Shown one piece after another: positions 6,629-15,466 of a stretch of 15,563 nt of DNA (position 1 is the first letter of the stretch; the number at the start of each line of letters is the position of its first letter). Position numbers and translations under genes: made by a program. The notes below the pieces were generated by a model that saw nothing but the letters and a program-made list of their open reading frames with translations, was not told the origin of the DNA and did not search any database. This stretch comes from Fimbriimonadia bacterium (GTDB lineage: Bacteria > Armatimonadota > Fimbriimonadia > Fimbriimonadales > Fimbriimonadaceae), in contig JALGXY010000158.1 in the NCBI GenBank assembly GCA_029824495.1, forward strand, positions 1 to 15,563, given 5' to 3'.

Positions 6629-9289
6629 TTAGATCAGGCTGCGCAGAACGTACTGCAGCACGCCGCCGTGTCGGTAGTACTCGACCTCTGTCGGTGTATC
6701 GAGCCGCACAGTGGCGCTAAACTCGGTGACCTCTCCGCCAGCGGTTGTTGCTCGAACCTGCAATGTCTTGCCGTCAGCGAAACCGTTTGCCACAGCCTCT
6801 TTGAGTCCGACAACAGCAAACTCTTCCTGACCTGTCAGCCCAAGCTCTTCGATGCCTTGGCCTTCTGCGAACTGCAGAGGAAGAACACCCATGCCAACCA
6901 GGTTGGATCGGTGGATTCGCTCGAAGCTCTTTGCGAGGACCGTCTTGATGCCGAGGAGCCGAGTGCCCTTGGCTGCCCAGTCTCGACTCGACCCTGTGCC
7001 GTACTCGATGCCGGCCAGAACGATCGTGCCGATGCCGTTTTCTTGGTACTTCATCGCCGCGTCGTAGATCGACATGACTTCGCCTGTCGGCAGATAGGTG
7101 GTCCATCCACCTTCTGTGCCAGGGGCCATCTGGTTGCGAAGCCGCACATTGGCAAATGTGCCGCGCATCATCACCTCATGGCTGCCGCGTCGAGCGCCAT
7201 AGGCGTTGAACAGGTGCGGGCGGACGCCGTTGGCGATCAGATACTCGCCGGCAGGCGAGTCAGCCTTGATCGGTCCAGCCGGGCTGATGTGGTCTGTCGT
7301 AACTGTGTCGCCCAGTTTGGCGATTACGTTCAGCCCAGAGAGCTCATCGACTTCATCAGGTGCCTCGGCTTCCATACCATCAAAGAATGGGGCCTGGCGG
7401 ATGTAGGTCGAGTCGTCGGTCCACTGGTAGTTGTCTCCGCCAGTGACTTCGATCTCCTTCCACTGATCGTCGCCTTCAAATGCTGTGGCGTACTCTTCGG
7501 TGAACATCTCGCGGGTGATGTTCTTCTCGACGGTCTTGGCGACCTCAGCCTGGCTCGGCCAGATATCCTTCAGGAAGACGTCTTTGCCGTCCGGCGTCTG
7601 TGTAATCGGATCCTTGGTGATGTCGATGTCGAACGTGCCAGCAAGCGCGTAAGCGACGACCAGCGGCGGAGACATCAGATAGTTGGCTCTCACCTGCGAG
7701 CTGATTCGGCCTTCAAAGTTGCGGTTGCCGCTGAGAACCGAAACGACAGTCAAGTCGCGCTCGTTGACCTCTTTGGATACCTCTTCGGGCAGCGGACCAG
7801 AGTTGCCGATACAGGTGGTGCAGCCGTATCCGACCACATCGTAGCCGATCGCGGCCATGTCGTCCAGCACACCAGCCTTCTCGAGATAGCGAGTCACGAC
7901 TTTAGAGCCTGGAGCCAGGGAGGTCTTCACCCACGGCTTCGGCTTGATGCCGAGCTCTTTCGCTCGTCTGGCCACCAGACCGGCAGCCATCATGACACTC
8001 GGGTTGCTGGTGTTGGTACAGCTTGTGATCGCGGCGATGACTACGCTCGAATGGGTCAGTTCTTCTTTGCCCTTGCCCGTCGCTCCTGGGTCGTTCTGAC
8101 CGGGTTTTGCATCGGGGAAAGCGGCGTAGAGGCTGTCTCTTGCCGAACCAAGAAGTGAACGGTCCTGCGGCCGCTTCGGACCAGCAACACTCGGCTGAAC
8201 CTCGCTCAAATCGAGTGAGAGGACATCTGTGTATTCAGCGACCGGCGAGTCCGGCGTGTGGTACATGCCCTGCTCCTGCATATAGGCCTTGACCAGAGCA
8301 ACGTGCTGAGGATCGCGACCGCTCTTCTCGAGATATCGAATCGCCTCATCGTCGACCGGGAAGATTCCGCAGGTTGCGCCGTATTCGGGCGCCATGTTGG
8401 CAATCGTGGCTCTGTCGGCCAGCGGCAGGCCGCTGATTCCCGAACCAAAGAACTCGACGAACTTGCCGACAACACCGTGCTTTCGCAGCATCTCAACAAT
8501 CGTGAGAACCAGGTCGGTCGCGGTTGCGCCTTCGCTGAGCTTGCCTTTGAGCTCAAAGCCGACCACCTGGGGGATCAGCATCGGAATTGGCTGACCGAGC
8601 ATCGCTGCCTCTGCTTCGATGCCGCCCACACCCCAGCCGAGAACGCCGATGCCGTTGATCATCGTTGTGTGGCTGTCTGTGCCGACCATCGTGTCGGGGA
8701 ATGCCGTCCCGTCCTGATCAAACACGACTCGCGCCAGATACTCCAGGTTAACCTGGTGGCAGATGCCTGTGTTCGGAGGAACAACTTTGAAATTATCGAG
8801 GGCTGTCTGTCCCCATTTCAAGAACTCATACCGCTCGCCATTTCGCTCAAACTCGCGGTCGAGATTGAACTGGAGCGCAGCTTCGCTGCCGTAAGCGTCG
8901 ACCTGAACAGAATGGTCGATGACCAGCTCCACCGGCTGCAGCGGATTGATCTTGTTTGGATCGCCGCCGAGAGCCGACATCGCATCGCGCATGACCGCCA
9001 GGTCGACGACGCACGGCACACCAGTGAAATCCTGAAGGAGAACGCGGGAGGGTGTATAGCTGATCTCCTTGCTGGGAGCCGCCTGGGAATCCCAGTTTAC
9101 GAGGGCTGTGACGTCCTCTTTTTCGACCTTTACGCCATCTTCGTGCCGCAGCAGGTTCTCAAGCAGAACCTTCAGGCAGAACGGGAGGCGATCAGGATTG
9201 TGCCCCTGAGCTTTCAGGGCATTCAGGCTGTAGATGGAACGCTGGTTCCCAGCCAAATCAACGGATTTCTTGGTGTCAAAGCTGTTCAT
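6629..9289 (-). CDS. acnA: Aconitate hydratase (AcnA/IRP1-type)
   Basis: An 886-residue cytoplasmic aconitase that interconverts citrate and isocitrate through cis-aconitate in the TCA and glyoxylate cycles. The length and order match the AcnA/IRP1 group rather than AcnB. The three [4Fe-4S] cysteines are present: TSCTNTSNP (Cys424) and GYGCTTCIGNSGPL (Cys490, Cys493). Other landmarks are LLQDFTGVPCVVDLAVMRD (84-102), VGTDSHTTMINGIGVLGWGV (202-221), SLAPGSKVVTRYL (457-469), the C-terminal swivel domain with YGARRGSHEVMMRGTFANVR, and the active-site loop GSSRDWAAKGTRLLG. Transcription is alone on the minus strand and ends at the shared terminator 18 nt after the stop. The start has no clear Shine-Dalgarno sequence. 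An 83-bp region separates it from the divergent DUF554 gene. Long open frames on the opposite strand are shadows. Confidence 0.97.
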   Translation of the reverse strand: MNSFDTKKSVDLAGNQRSIYSLNALKAQGHNPDRLPFCLKVLLENLLRHEDGVKVEKEDVTALVNWDSQAAPSKEISYTPSRVLLQDFTGVPCVVDLAVMRDAMSALGGDPNKINPLQPVELVIDHSVQVDAYGSEAALQFNLDREFERNGERYEFLKWGQTALDNFKVVPPNTGICHQVNLEYLARVVFDQDGTAFPDTMVGTDSHTTMINGIGVLGWGVGGIEAEAAMLGQPIPMLIPQVVGFELKGKLSEGATATDLVLTIVEMLRKHGVVGKFVEFFGSGISGLPLADRATIANMAPEYGATCGIFPVDDEAIRYLEKSGRDPQHVALVKAYMQEQGMYHTPDSPVAEYTDVLSLDLSEVQPSVAGPKRPQDRSLLGSARDSLYAAFPDAKPGQNDPGATGKGKEELTHSSVVIAAITSCTNTSNPSVMMAAGLVARRAKELGIKPKPWVKTSLAPGSKVVTRYLEKAGVLDDMAAIGYDVVGYGCTTCIGNSGPLPEEVSKEVNERDLTVVSVLSGNRNFEGRISSQVRANYLMSPPLVVAYALAGTFDIDITKDPITQTPDGKDVFLKDIWPSQAEVAKTVEKNITREMFTEEYATAFEGDDQWKEIEVTGGDNYQWTDDSTYIRQAPFFDGMEAEAPDEVDELSGLNVIAKLGDTVTTDHISPAGPIKADSPAGEYLIANGVRPHLFNAYGARRGSHEVMMRGTFANVRLRNQMAPGTEGGWTTYLPTGEVMSIYDAAMKYQENGIGTIVLAGIEYGTGSSRDWAAKGTRLLGIKTVLAKSFERIHRSNLVGMGVLPLQFAEGQGIEELGLTGQEEFAVVGLKEAVANGFADGKTLQVRATTAGGEVTEFSATVRLDTPTEVEYYRHGGVLQYVLRSLI

Positions 9290-9372
9290 AGGCGGTGGCT
9301 CAGATTACCTTCGGTTTTTGGCTGCATCCGGGCACCTGCGGGTATGGTCGCTTAGTGCTCCAACGACTGCCG

Positions 9373-10104
9373 ATGCGAGGAACCCTGCTCAATGCCTTAT
9401 TGGTGCTGATCGGTTCGTCTATTGGCCTCGGTTTAGGCTCCGTGATTCCTGATGCGGCGGCTGCAACAGCTCTCTCCGTTGTCGGCATCGTAGTTCTTGT
9501 GATCGGCATCAAGATGGCGTTTGAGTCGAAGAACTTTGTCATCTTGATTGTCGCCTCTGTTTTTGGGGCTGTCATCGGAGTGCTGCTTGGGATCGATCAA
9601 GGCCTCGACTGGGTCGCTGACTGGGCCAGGTCTGCATCGGGTGGCGACGGTTCATTCCGCGAAGGGCTATTGACCGCCACCATCCTGTTCTGCGTTGGAC
9701 CGATGACGCTACTTGGCTGTATCCAGGATGGATTAGAGAAGAAGATCGACCTGCTCGTCATCAAATCTGTTCTCGACCTGATCAGCTCAACGGTGCTCGC
9801 CTCAACGCTCGGCATCGGTGTGATCTATTCGGTCGTCGCGATTCTGATCATCCAAGGCGGCCTGACCCTTTCAGCACGAGCCTTGAAGCCGATTGTCAAA
9901 AACGAGAATCTGATCCATGAGGCGACCGCAGCAGGAGGAGTCATCATGCTCGTTATCGGGCTGAGCATCCTCGGCATCAAAGTCGGTCGAGAGAATCCAG
10001 AGGTTCTTCGGGCAGACCTGCTGCTCCCCAGTCTGATAATCGCTCCGATTCTGGCCCACCTGTTTTTGAAAGAGAAACCTGAGACCGACGCTCAGGTACC
10101 TTAG
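9373..10104 (+). CDS. DUF554 family integral membrane protein
   Basis: A 243-residue hydrophobic protein with about six to seven membrane segments. The family signature is unmistakable: FREGLLTATILFCVGPMTLL (95-114) continued by GCIQDGLEKKIDLL and IKSVLDLISSTVLASTLGIG (130-149), and a late HEATAAGGVIMLVIGLSILG (182-201). The function of DUF554 proteins (E. coli YqgA, B. subtilis YdfK relatives) is not established; a transport role is often supposed. I chose ATG 9373 because family members begin with GTLLNALLVLIG almost at once. The frame is open to 9295, and GTG 9355 is a possible alternative. No Shine-Dalgarno sequence is seen. The next gene begins 5 nt after the stop, so the two are co-transcribed. 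Confidence 0.9.
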   Translation: MRGTLLNALLVLIGSSIGLGLGSVIPDAAAATALSVVGIVVLVIGIKMAFESKNFVILIVASVFGAVIGVLLGIDQGLDWVADWARSASGGDGSFREGLLTATILFCVGPMTLLGCIQDGLEKKIDLLVIKSVLDLISSTVLASTLGIGVIYSVVAILIIQGGLTLSARALKPIVKNENLIHEATAAGGVIMLVIGLSILGIKVGRENPEVLRADLLLPSLIIAPILAHLFLKEKPETDAQVP

Positions 10105-10109
10105 AACAG

Positions 10110-12104
10110 ATGAGACGGGCGTTTCTTGCGACCTCCCTGCTGCTGGCTCTGGCCGCAACGACTTGGGCACAGACGACGATTCAATTCCAGTCGCCGCGAG
10201 AGCTGCTCACCACATTCCAGACGGCTGCTGCCGACGGAGACCTTGAGGCTGCGGCATCCTGCTTTGATCTGACTGGAGTCGATGAGGCAAGCCGGGAGAA
10301 TGTGGTCACAGAGGCCACCGCCGATCTCAGCTTCCTTCTCGGTCGCATCGACCTTGATCTAGACAACCTCCCCCAGCCCGACAACGGCTCGGTCGTTCTC
10401 AATCGATATTCGGCCGCTTCTGGTGCGCCGCTCGGCAAGATTCAGCTCACAGATTTAGACCAGCGTGGCTGGGTTGTCAGCAGTGAGACCCTCCAGGCTT
10501 TGAGCATCATCGCGACGTCTCAACGCGAGCTTCAGCAGAAAAACGGCGGCGACGAAGAACGGGATTTGAGCGACGTAGAAGCGCCGGCGGGCCTCGAGAC
10601 ACCTCGCGCTTCTGTCGAGCTCTTTCTTGTCGAAATGAACGACAATCGCATCGCTGAAGCTGCTGCTGCGCTCGATCTGAGCAGCATCCCCGCGGTGCTC
10701 CAAGATGCCGAGGGCAAGAACTACGCCCAGATGCTCTTTGCCACACTCAACCGCAAGGTGTGGGTGGTCATGGAGGACATTCCCAACGATCCGGACGGAG
10801 ACCCGTACCTTCTTGCTGGCTTCCCCACAGACGCAGACTCATCGATCGGAAAACTTGAACTGGCGCGCGGTTCGGACGGTGGCTGGCGGTTCACGTCTCA
10901 GACCATTCAAGACCTGCCGGCGATGTGGCGCTCGGTAGAGCATCTTCCTGTTTTGGGCGGCCTCAAAGATGTCGACCAGTCTGAATTCGATCCTGCTTAC
11001 TGGCTGAAAAAACGTGTGCCGGACAACCTGAAGTCCGGGGGTTTCCTCAGCATTGAGACATGGAAGTGGCTGGCTCTCGCCCTGCTTCTCCTGGCCTCTT
11101 GGCTTGCCGGAACCATTATCCGCGTCTTGAGCAGGCTGCTCGTCTCAGCCAAACTCAGGCTCAGAAAGGCCTCTTCGACCGATGCCAAGCTGCGAGCACT
11201 TGGCCGGGCCGCCAGCCTGATCGTCAACGTCTTCCTTGTCCGCCAGGGGCTGCCGCACATCGGGCTGCCGAGCAATGTCAATGCCTCGATTCTCGGCATC
11301 CTCTTCTTTGTTCAGGCGTTCAGCGTGGTCTGGCTGCTCTGGACGATCTGGTCGGTCGCCATCTCGCTGACTGAACGCAAACTGACAGGCAAATCCGAAA
11401 AGACAAAGAAGCTCGTACTCCCTGTTCTTGAGAGCTTAGGGCAGGTCATTATCAGCATCGGCGTCCTCTTTTGGCTCGCCTCGCAGTTTGTAGAAAACCT
11501 CGGCGGTCTGATCGCAGGCCTCGGCGTCGGCAGCCTTGTCATCGCCCTCGCAGCAAAGGACAGCGTCGAGAACTTCTTCGGTTCGATCACTGTCCTGCTG
11601 GGTGCGCCGTTCGTCATCGGTGACTGGGTGTACGTTGACGGCATCGACGGCACGGTCGAAGACATCGGCCTCCGTACAACCAAGATCCGCACCTTCAAAG
11701 ACTCGGTGGTCGTGCTGCCGAACAGCAAGCTGATTACGGCACCAGTTGAGAACTACGGTCAACGACGCTATCGCCGTCTCAAAACCACCATGGGGCTCAC
11801 CTACAGCACTCCGCCTGAGAAGGTCGCCGAGTTCTGCAGCCGTGTTCGAGATCGCCTGCTTGAGCGCGAAGATATCTGGAACGACAAGCGGTACATCTTC
11901 TTCAACGACTTCGGCCCGAGCAGCCTCGACATCATGGTCTACTGCTTCATCATCGCCCCAGACTGGAAGGTCGAGCTGGAAACCCGTGATGAGGTTCTGC
12001 GCGACTTCATGAAAATTGCCGAAGAATTGGGAGTCGAGTTCGCCTTCCCCACTCGTACGATTCATATCGAATCTTCAGGGACAGCATTGCCCGGAGATCT
12101 TTGA
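10110..12104 (+). CDS. MscS family mechanosensitive channel with duplicated N-terminal extracytoplasmic domain
   Basis: A 664-residue small-conductance mechanosensitive channel homologue that would release solutes on hypo-osmotic shock. A signal peptide (MRRAFLATSLLLALAATTWA, 1-20) precedes an extracytoplasmic region of about 290 residues made of two similar repeats (about 28-140 and 164-277). Membrane segments follow at about 315-340, 366-385, 390-418 and 436-458, then the pore helix and MscS core: GGLIAGLGVGSLVIALAAKD (465-484), SVENFFGSITVLLGAPFVIG (485-504) and DWVYVDGIDGTVEDIGLRTT (505-524). The cytoplasmic beta and C-terminal domains follow (PNSKLITAPVENYG, 537-550). It is longer than E. 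coli MscS (286 residues), as are many MscM or MscK-like members. It lies 5 nt after the DUF554 gene, and the S9 peptidase begins 2 nt after its stop. Confidence 0.93.
   Translation: MRRAFLATSLLLALAATTWAQTTIQFQSPRELLTTFQTAAADGDLEAAASCFDLTGVDEASRENVVTEATADLSFLLGRIDLDLDNLPQPDNGSVVLNRYSAASGAPLGKIQLTDLDQRGWVVSSETLQALSIIATSQRELQQKNGGDEERDLSDVEAPAGLETPRASVELFLVEMNDNRIAEAAAALDLSSIPAVLQDAEGKNYAQMLFATLNRKVWVVMEDIPNDPDGDPYLLAGFPTDADSSIGKLELARGSDGGWRFTSQTIQDLPAMWRSVEHLPVLGGLKDVDQSEFDPAYWLKKRVPDNLKSGGFLSIETWKWLALALLLLASWLAGTIIRVLSRLLVSAKLRLRKASSTDAKLRALGRAASLIVNVFLVRQGLPHIGLPSNVNASILGILFFVQAFSVVWLLWTIWSVAISLTERKLTGKSEKTKKLVLPVLESLGQVIISIGVLFWLASQFVENLGGLIAGLGVGSLVIALAAKDSVENFFGSITVLLGAPFVIGDWVYVDGIDGTVEDIGLRTTKIRTFKDSVVVLPNSKLITAPVENYGQRRYRRLKTTMGLTYSTPPEKVAEFCSRVRDRLLEREDIWNDKRYIFFNDFGPSSLDIMVYCFIIAPDWKVELETRDEVLRDFMKIAEELGVEFAFPTRTIHIESSGTALPGDL
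12093..12096 (+). promoter_or_regulatory. Shine-Dalgarno site of the S9 peptidase gene
   Basis: GGAG near the end of the MscS gene lies 10 nt before the ATG at 12107 and only 4 nt before the alternative TTG at 12101, which favours the ATG. Confidence 0.45.
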
Positions 12105-12106
12105 GC

Positions 12107-14179
12107 ATGACTATCACCTCCCTTCTCTGCGCTGCTGCCCTGGGACAGCAGCGGCTTCCTTCGATGCCTGGTTACGAGAACCGAGGCAAGCGCACCGAGC
12201 TCAGCCGAGCCGTTTCTTTGGCCAGTTTCCGTGCGTCATGGATCGACGATCACCGGTACATCTACTGGGATTCCGATGGAGAAGCCACCTTCGATGCCGA
12301 TCTGATGATGACCGTCGAAGCAGTCAAATCGACGGAGGTCACTCCCCCAACCGAGCACCCGAACAGCGGGCGTAAACGACCCAGCAGAGGCCGACAGTAC
12401 ACTGAGACCTTTACTCCTGATGGCAAGACAAAGGCGTATCACCAGAACGGAAATGTCTACGTTGAACAGGGCGATAACAAGTTTCAGCTGACCAAAGATG
12501 GCGACCCGGGCAAGCGGATTAAATTCGGCACAGGCTCTTGGGTGTATGGCGAAGAACTGGGCCAAAACGAAGCGATGGGCCTCACCGATGACGGCTCAAA
12601 ACTGTGGCTCTACCGGTTCGATGACTCGATGGTCAAGGACTACCACCTGGCCATCAACCAGAACGACCCGCAGTCCAAGCTCTACGTTGAGGCCTACCCA
12701 AAACCGGGTCAGCCTAATCCTCAGGTCGATCTGTTTGTTGCTGACCTGGAGACGAAAGAGCTGACCAAGGTTCAGGTTCGCGATGGCGAATTCGACGAAG
12801 GTGTCGGCCACTATGTCTACAGCATCCAGTGGTCACCCGATGACTCACGCCTGCTCTTCTATCGCACGAACCGGAAGCAGAACATTCGCGACTTCTGCAG
12901 CGCCGATCCTGCTACGGGCGAGGTCACCATTCTCGATCGAGAGACCAACCCAAATGCGTGGGTCGAAAACAAGATGCCGATGATCTTCTTCGACGATGAT
13001 CCGGAGATCGAAAGTCGCCCCGATTTGAAGTGCAAAGCACTCTGGCTTTCTGCGCGATCCGGCAACATCAACTACGGCATTCTCGACCTGCTCGATGGCG
13101 GATTCACGCCGCTCACCAGCCACGCGTTTGATGTCAGAAGCACGGTTCAGGTCGACCTGAAGTCCGGCGTTCTTCATTACATGGCGGCAGGCGAAAAGAC
13201 GCCGGCGTTCCACCAGCTTCACCGGATCAACCTCGACGGCACAGGCCACCGAATGCTCACTCGGCCAGATTTTCACCATACGGTTAACCTGAGCCCTGGC
13301 GGAAGATTCTTCATCGACCGGCAAGAGACAATTGAGAACGCGCCGGTCTACGTTCTGCGTTATCACGACGGCAGGCAGCTCAAAGTCTTGGCGACCAGCG
13401 ATGTCTCGGAAATGGCTTCGGTTGGCTATCAGCCAACCGAGCGGTTCAGGTTCAAATCAGCCGACGGAAAATACACGTTGAACGGGCACATCTCTTTCCC
13501 GCCCGACTTCGATCGCACCAAGAAATACCCGGTGATCGTCAACGTCTACGGCGGCCCAGGCGGTCCAATGAGCAGCAGCTTCAGCGAGCGCTATCGACTG
13601 CCATCGAGTCCAACCGAATACGGGTTTATCGTGGTCGGAATGGAAAACCGAGGCCTCGGCGGCCGAGGACGAGCCTTCCGCAACGCCCTCTATCAAAACA
13701 TGGGCATCGTCGAGATCGATGATCAGGCTGCAGGCGTCAAGTCGATCTGGGAACGCCGGTACATCGACAAGACCAAGATCGGTGTCCAGGGCACATCCTA
13801 TGGCGGCTATTCGACTCTGATGGCACTGCTGCGCTACCCAGATGTCTACAAAGCCGGAATCAGCAGCTCCTGCGTCAGCACCTGGGCGAACTACGACACG
13901 ATCTACACTGAGCGGTACATGGGCCTGCTTCCCGAAAGCAAAGAGGCTTATGATCGCGGCTCAACGATGACCTACGCCAAGAATCTCGAAGGCTGGCTCA
14001 TGGTCTACTACGGAACGTCGGACGACAACACCCATCCAGCGAACAGCTACCAGATCATCTCTGCGCTGCAGAGGGCTGGGAAATCGTTCGAGGTCCAGGT
14101 CGGGGTCGACCGCGGCCACTCTGGGGTCAATCGGAATCGAGCACTTGAGTTCTTTATCGAGCGTCTCGTGATGAGCTAG
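12107..14179 (+). CDS. S9 family serine peptidase, dipeptidyl-peptidase IV-like
   Basis: A 690-residue prolyl-oligopeptidase-family enzyme with an N-terminal beta-propeller region (to about 440) and a C-terminal alpha/beta hydrolase domain. Numbered from ATG 12107, the triad is Ser564 in GTSYGGYS, Asp639 in YYGTSDDNTHP and His671 in DRGHSG. A SWVYGEEL motif (Glu149, Glu150) corresponds to the double Glu of DPP-IV that holds the free N-terminus of the substrate, so removal of N-terminal dipeptides (often X-Pro) is the likely reaction. The VNVYGGPGGPM strand (478-488) gives the oxyanion region. The N-terminus MTITSLLCAAALGQQ is a short hydrophobic export signal, so the enzyme probably acts outside the cytoplasm. 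ATG 12107 was preferred to TTG 12101. It closes the DUF554-MscS cluster, and its stop shares the CTAG palindrome with the converging cinA stop. Confidence 0.92.
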   Translation: MTITSLLCAAALGQQRLPSMPGYENRGKRTELSRAVSLASFRASWIDDHRYIYWDSDGEATFDADLMMTVEAVKSTEVTPPTEHPNSGRKRPSRGRQYTETFTPDGKTKAYHQNGNVYVEQGDNKFQLTKDGDPGKRIKFGTGSWVYGEELGQNEAMGLTDDGSKLWLYRFDDSMVKDYHLAINQNDPQSKLYVEAYPKPGQPNPQVDLFVADLETKELTKVQVRDGEFDEGVGHYVYSIQWSPDDSRLLFYRTNRKQNIRDFCSADPATGEVTILDRETNPNAWVENKMPMIFFDDDPEIESRPDLKCKALWLSARSGNINYGILDLLDGGFTPLTSHAFDVRSTVQVDLKSGVLHYMAAGEKTPAFHQLHRINLDGTGHRMLTRPDFHHTVNLSPGGRFFIDRQETIENAPVYVLRYHDGRQLKVLATSDVSEMASVGYQPTERFRFKSADGKYTLNGHISFPPDFDRTKKYPVIVNVYGGPGGPMSSSFSERYRLPSSPTEYGFIVVGMENRGLGGRGRAFRNALYQNMGIVEIDDQAAGVKSIWERRYIDKTKIGVQGTSYGGYSTLMALLRYPDVYKAGISSSCVSTWANYDTIYTERYMGLLPESKEAYDRGSTMTYAKNLEGWLMVYYGTSDDNTHPANSYQIISALQRAGKSFEVQVGVDRGHSGVNRNRALEFFIERLVMS

Positions 14180-15408
14180 TCGACAAACTGAGACCGCAGC
14201 AGAGCCAAGGCTGAAGATCGCGCTTTGGCTCTGATCCCTTCTCTTGTGCCGCGGAAGTGTCGCTCCACGACCACAGTCTTCTCCGGGCCAGAGCAGCCGA
14301 TATAGATCAAGCCAACAGGCTTGGCTTCTGTACCGCCGTGCGGTCCCGCCACACCGGTGATGCTCAGCCCCCAGTCGGCAGCGAGCTTCTCTTTCGCCCC
14401 GATCGCCATCTCGCGGGCACAGTCTTCAGAGACAGCCCCGCGCTGGTCGATCGTCTGCGCCTTCACGCCGACCACATCGACTTTGACCTCGTTTGAGTAG
14501 CTGACAATCGAGCCGTTGAAGGCAGCCGAGGAGCCAGGAACCGCCGTGATCTCCATGCCGAGTCCGCCGCCCGTGCAGCTCTCAGCAACCCCCAGCTTTT
14601 CGCCACGCCGAACAAGCTGACCCAAGACCGATTCTGCCAGCGTATCGTCGCCGGTGCCGTAGACCACAGAGCCGAGCCGTTCCACCAGCTCTTTCTCAAG
14701 CGGTTCGATCAGCGCATCGGCTTCGAGTGGGCTGGGTGCTGCCGCCGTGATCCGGAAATGAACCTCACCGGTCTTCGCATAGGGAGCCAGGGTTGGGTTG
14801 TCCCCGAGCATAAGATCTTTGACCTTATCGGCCAGCATGCTCTCACCAGAACCAGCGGTCTTGATCAGCCGTGATTTGATCGTGCAGCCGCCGCCGAGCT
14901 CCATCAGAATCTGGGCCACAGGTCCAGAGAGCATCGGCAGAAATTCGTTTTTCGGGCCAGGCATCGCGACGATGCGCTTGCCGTCCTTGCTGCAGTCGAT
15001 GCCAGGGGCCGTGCCGTGCTTGTTGCCGATCACGCGAGCGCTCGCCGGTCGGTTCGCCTGCTTGAGCAGGCTGTTCACCCAGGTGCCGCCCCGTTTTTCG
15101 ATCATCTGGCGGAGATGGCCTTCGACCTGTTCATCTCGAACCAGCTCTTCTCCCAGAGCTTCGGCGATGCTCTCTCGCGTGAGATCGTCATCTGTCGGGC
15201 CGAGTCCGCCGATCAAAAAGACCGCGTCTGCCCGGCTGAGCGACAGCTGAATCGCCTCGGTGATTCGTTCTTGACAGTCGCCGACAGTCTGCCGGCGTAC
15301 ATGTGTGATGCCGTGTTCAGCAAACGCTGCGCCCAAAGCGGCGGCGTTCGTATCGACAATATCCCCGAGAAGAAGCTCTGTCCCGACCGAGATGATCTCC
15401 GCAGTCAT
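14176..15408 (-). CDS. cinA: CinA family nicotinamide-nucleotide amidase, two-domain form
   Basis: A 410-residue full-length CinA. The N-terminal MoCF-type domain (1-170) has IISVGTELLLGDIVDTNAAA (5-24) and GGLGPTDDDLT (67-77), linked to ADP-ribose pyrophosphatase activity in studied members. The C-terminal amidase domain (from about 260) has VAESCTGGGLG (274-284, Ser277 the likely nucleophile), SYSNEVKVDVVGV (303-315) and TGVAGPHGGT (351-360), and deamidates nicotinamide mononucleotide to feed it back into NAD synthesis. This may connect loosely with the NAD-consuming sirtuin 12 kb away. ATG 15408 starts the family's normal MTAEIISVGTELL; no Shine-Dalgarno sequence is seen. The stop codon overlaps that of the converging S9 peptidase by two bases. 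Confidence 0.95.
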   Translation of the reverse strand: MTAEIISVGTELLLGDIVDTNAAALGAAFAEHGITHVRRQTVGDCQERITEAIQLSLSRADAVFLIGGLGPTDDDLTRESIAEALGEELVRDEQVEGHLRQMIEKRGGTWVNSLLKQANRPASARVIGNKHGTAPGIDCSKDGKRIVAMPGPKNEFLPMLSGPVAQILMELGGGCTIKSRLIKTAGSGESMLADKVKDLMLGDNPTLAPYAKTGEVHFRITAAAPSPLEADALIEPLEKELVERLGSVVYGTGDDTLAESVLGQLVRRGEKLGVAESCTGGGLGMEITAVPGSSAAFNGSIVSYSNEVKVDVVGVKAQTIDQRGAVSEDCAREMAIGAKEKLAADWGLSITGVAGPHGGTEAKPVGLIYIGCSGPEKTVVVERHFRGTREGIRAKARSSALALLRSQFVD

Positions 15409-15439
15409 CGGAAACCATTCTGACGCATGGCGAGGTCAG

Positions 15440-15462
15440 ATTTCGGGGTTGAAGGCCGAAAT
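15440..15462. other. Intergenic hairpin upstream of cinA
   Basis: A perfect 7-bp inverted repeat, ATTTCGG (15440-15446) and CCGAAAT (15456-15462), with a 9-nt loop, sits between the stop of the right-edge gene and cinA. No T run follows on the minus strand, so it is a weak terminator candidate or an RNA structure in the cinA leader. Confidence 0.4.
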
Positions 15463-15466
15463 TGGA

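Noticed and set aside
6668..8158. A 496-codon open frame on the plus strand opposite acnA
   Set aside because: It is fully antisense to a clear aconitase, has no recognisable domain, and such long shadows arise from the codon bias of GC-rich genes.
8258..9355. A 365-codon open frame on the plus strand opposite the start of acnA
   Set aside because: It is antisense to the conserved aconitase N-terminal region and shows no family motif.
9290..9372. Promoters in the acnA-DUF554 divergent region
   Set aside because: TATGGT (plus, 9343-9348) and TAATCT (minus, 9302-9307) resemble -10 boxes, but no -35 at proper spacing was found, so they are not listed as features.
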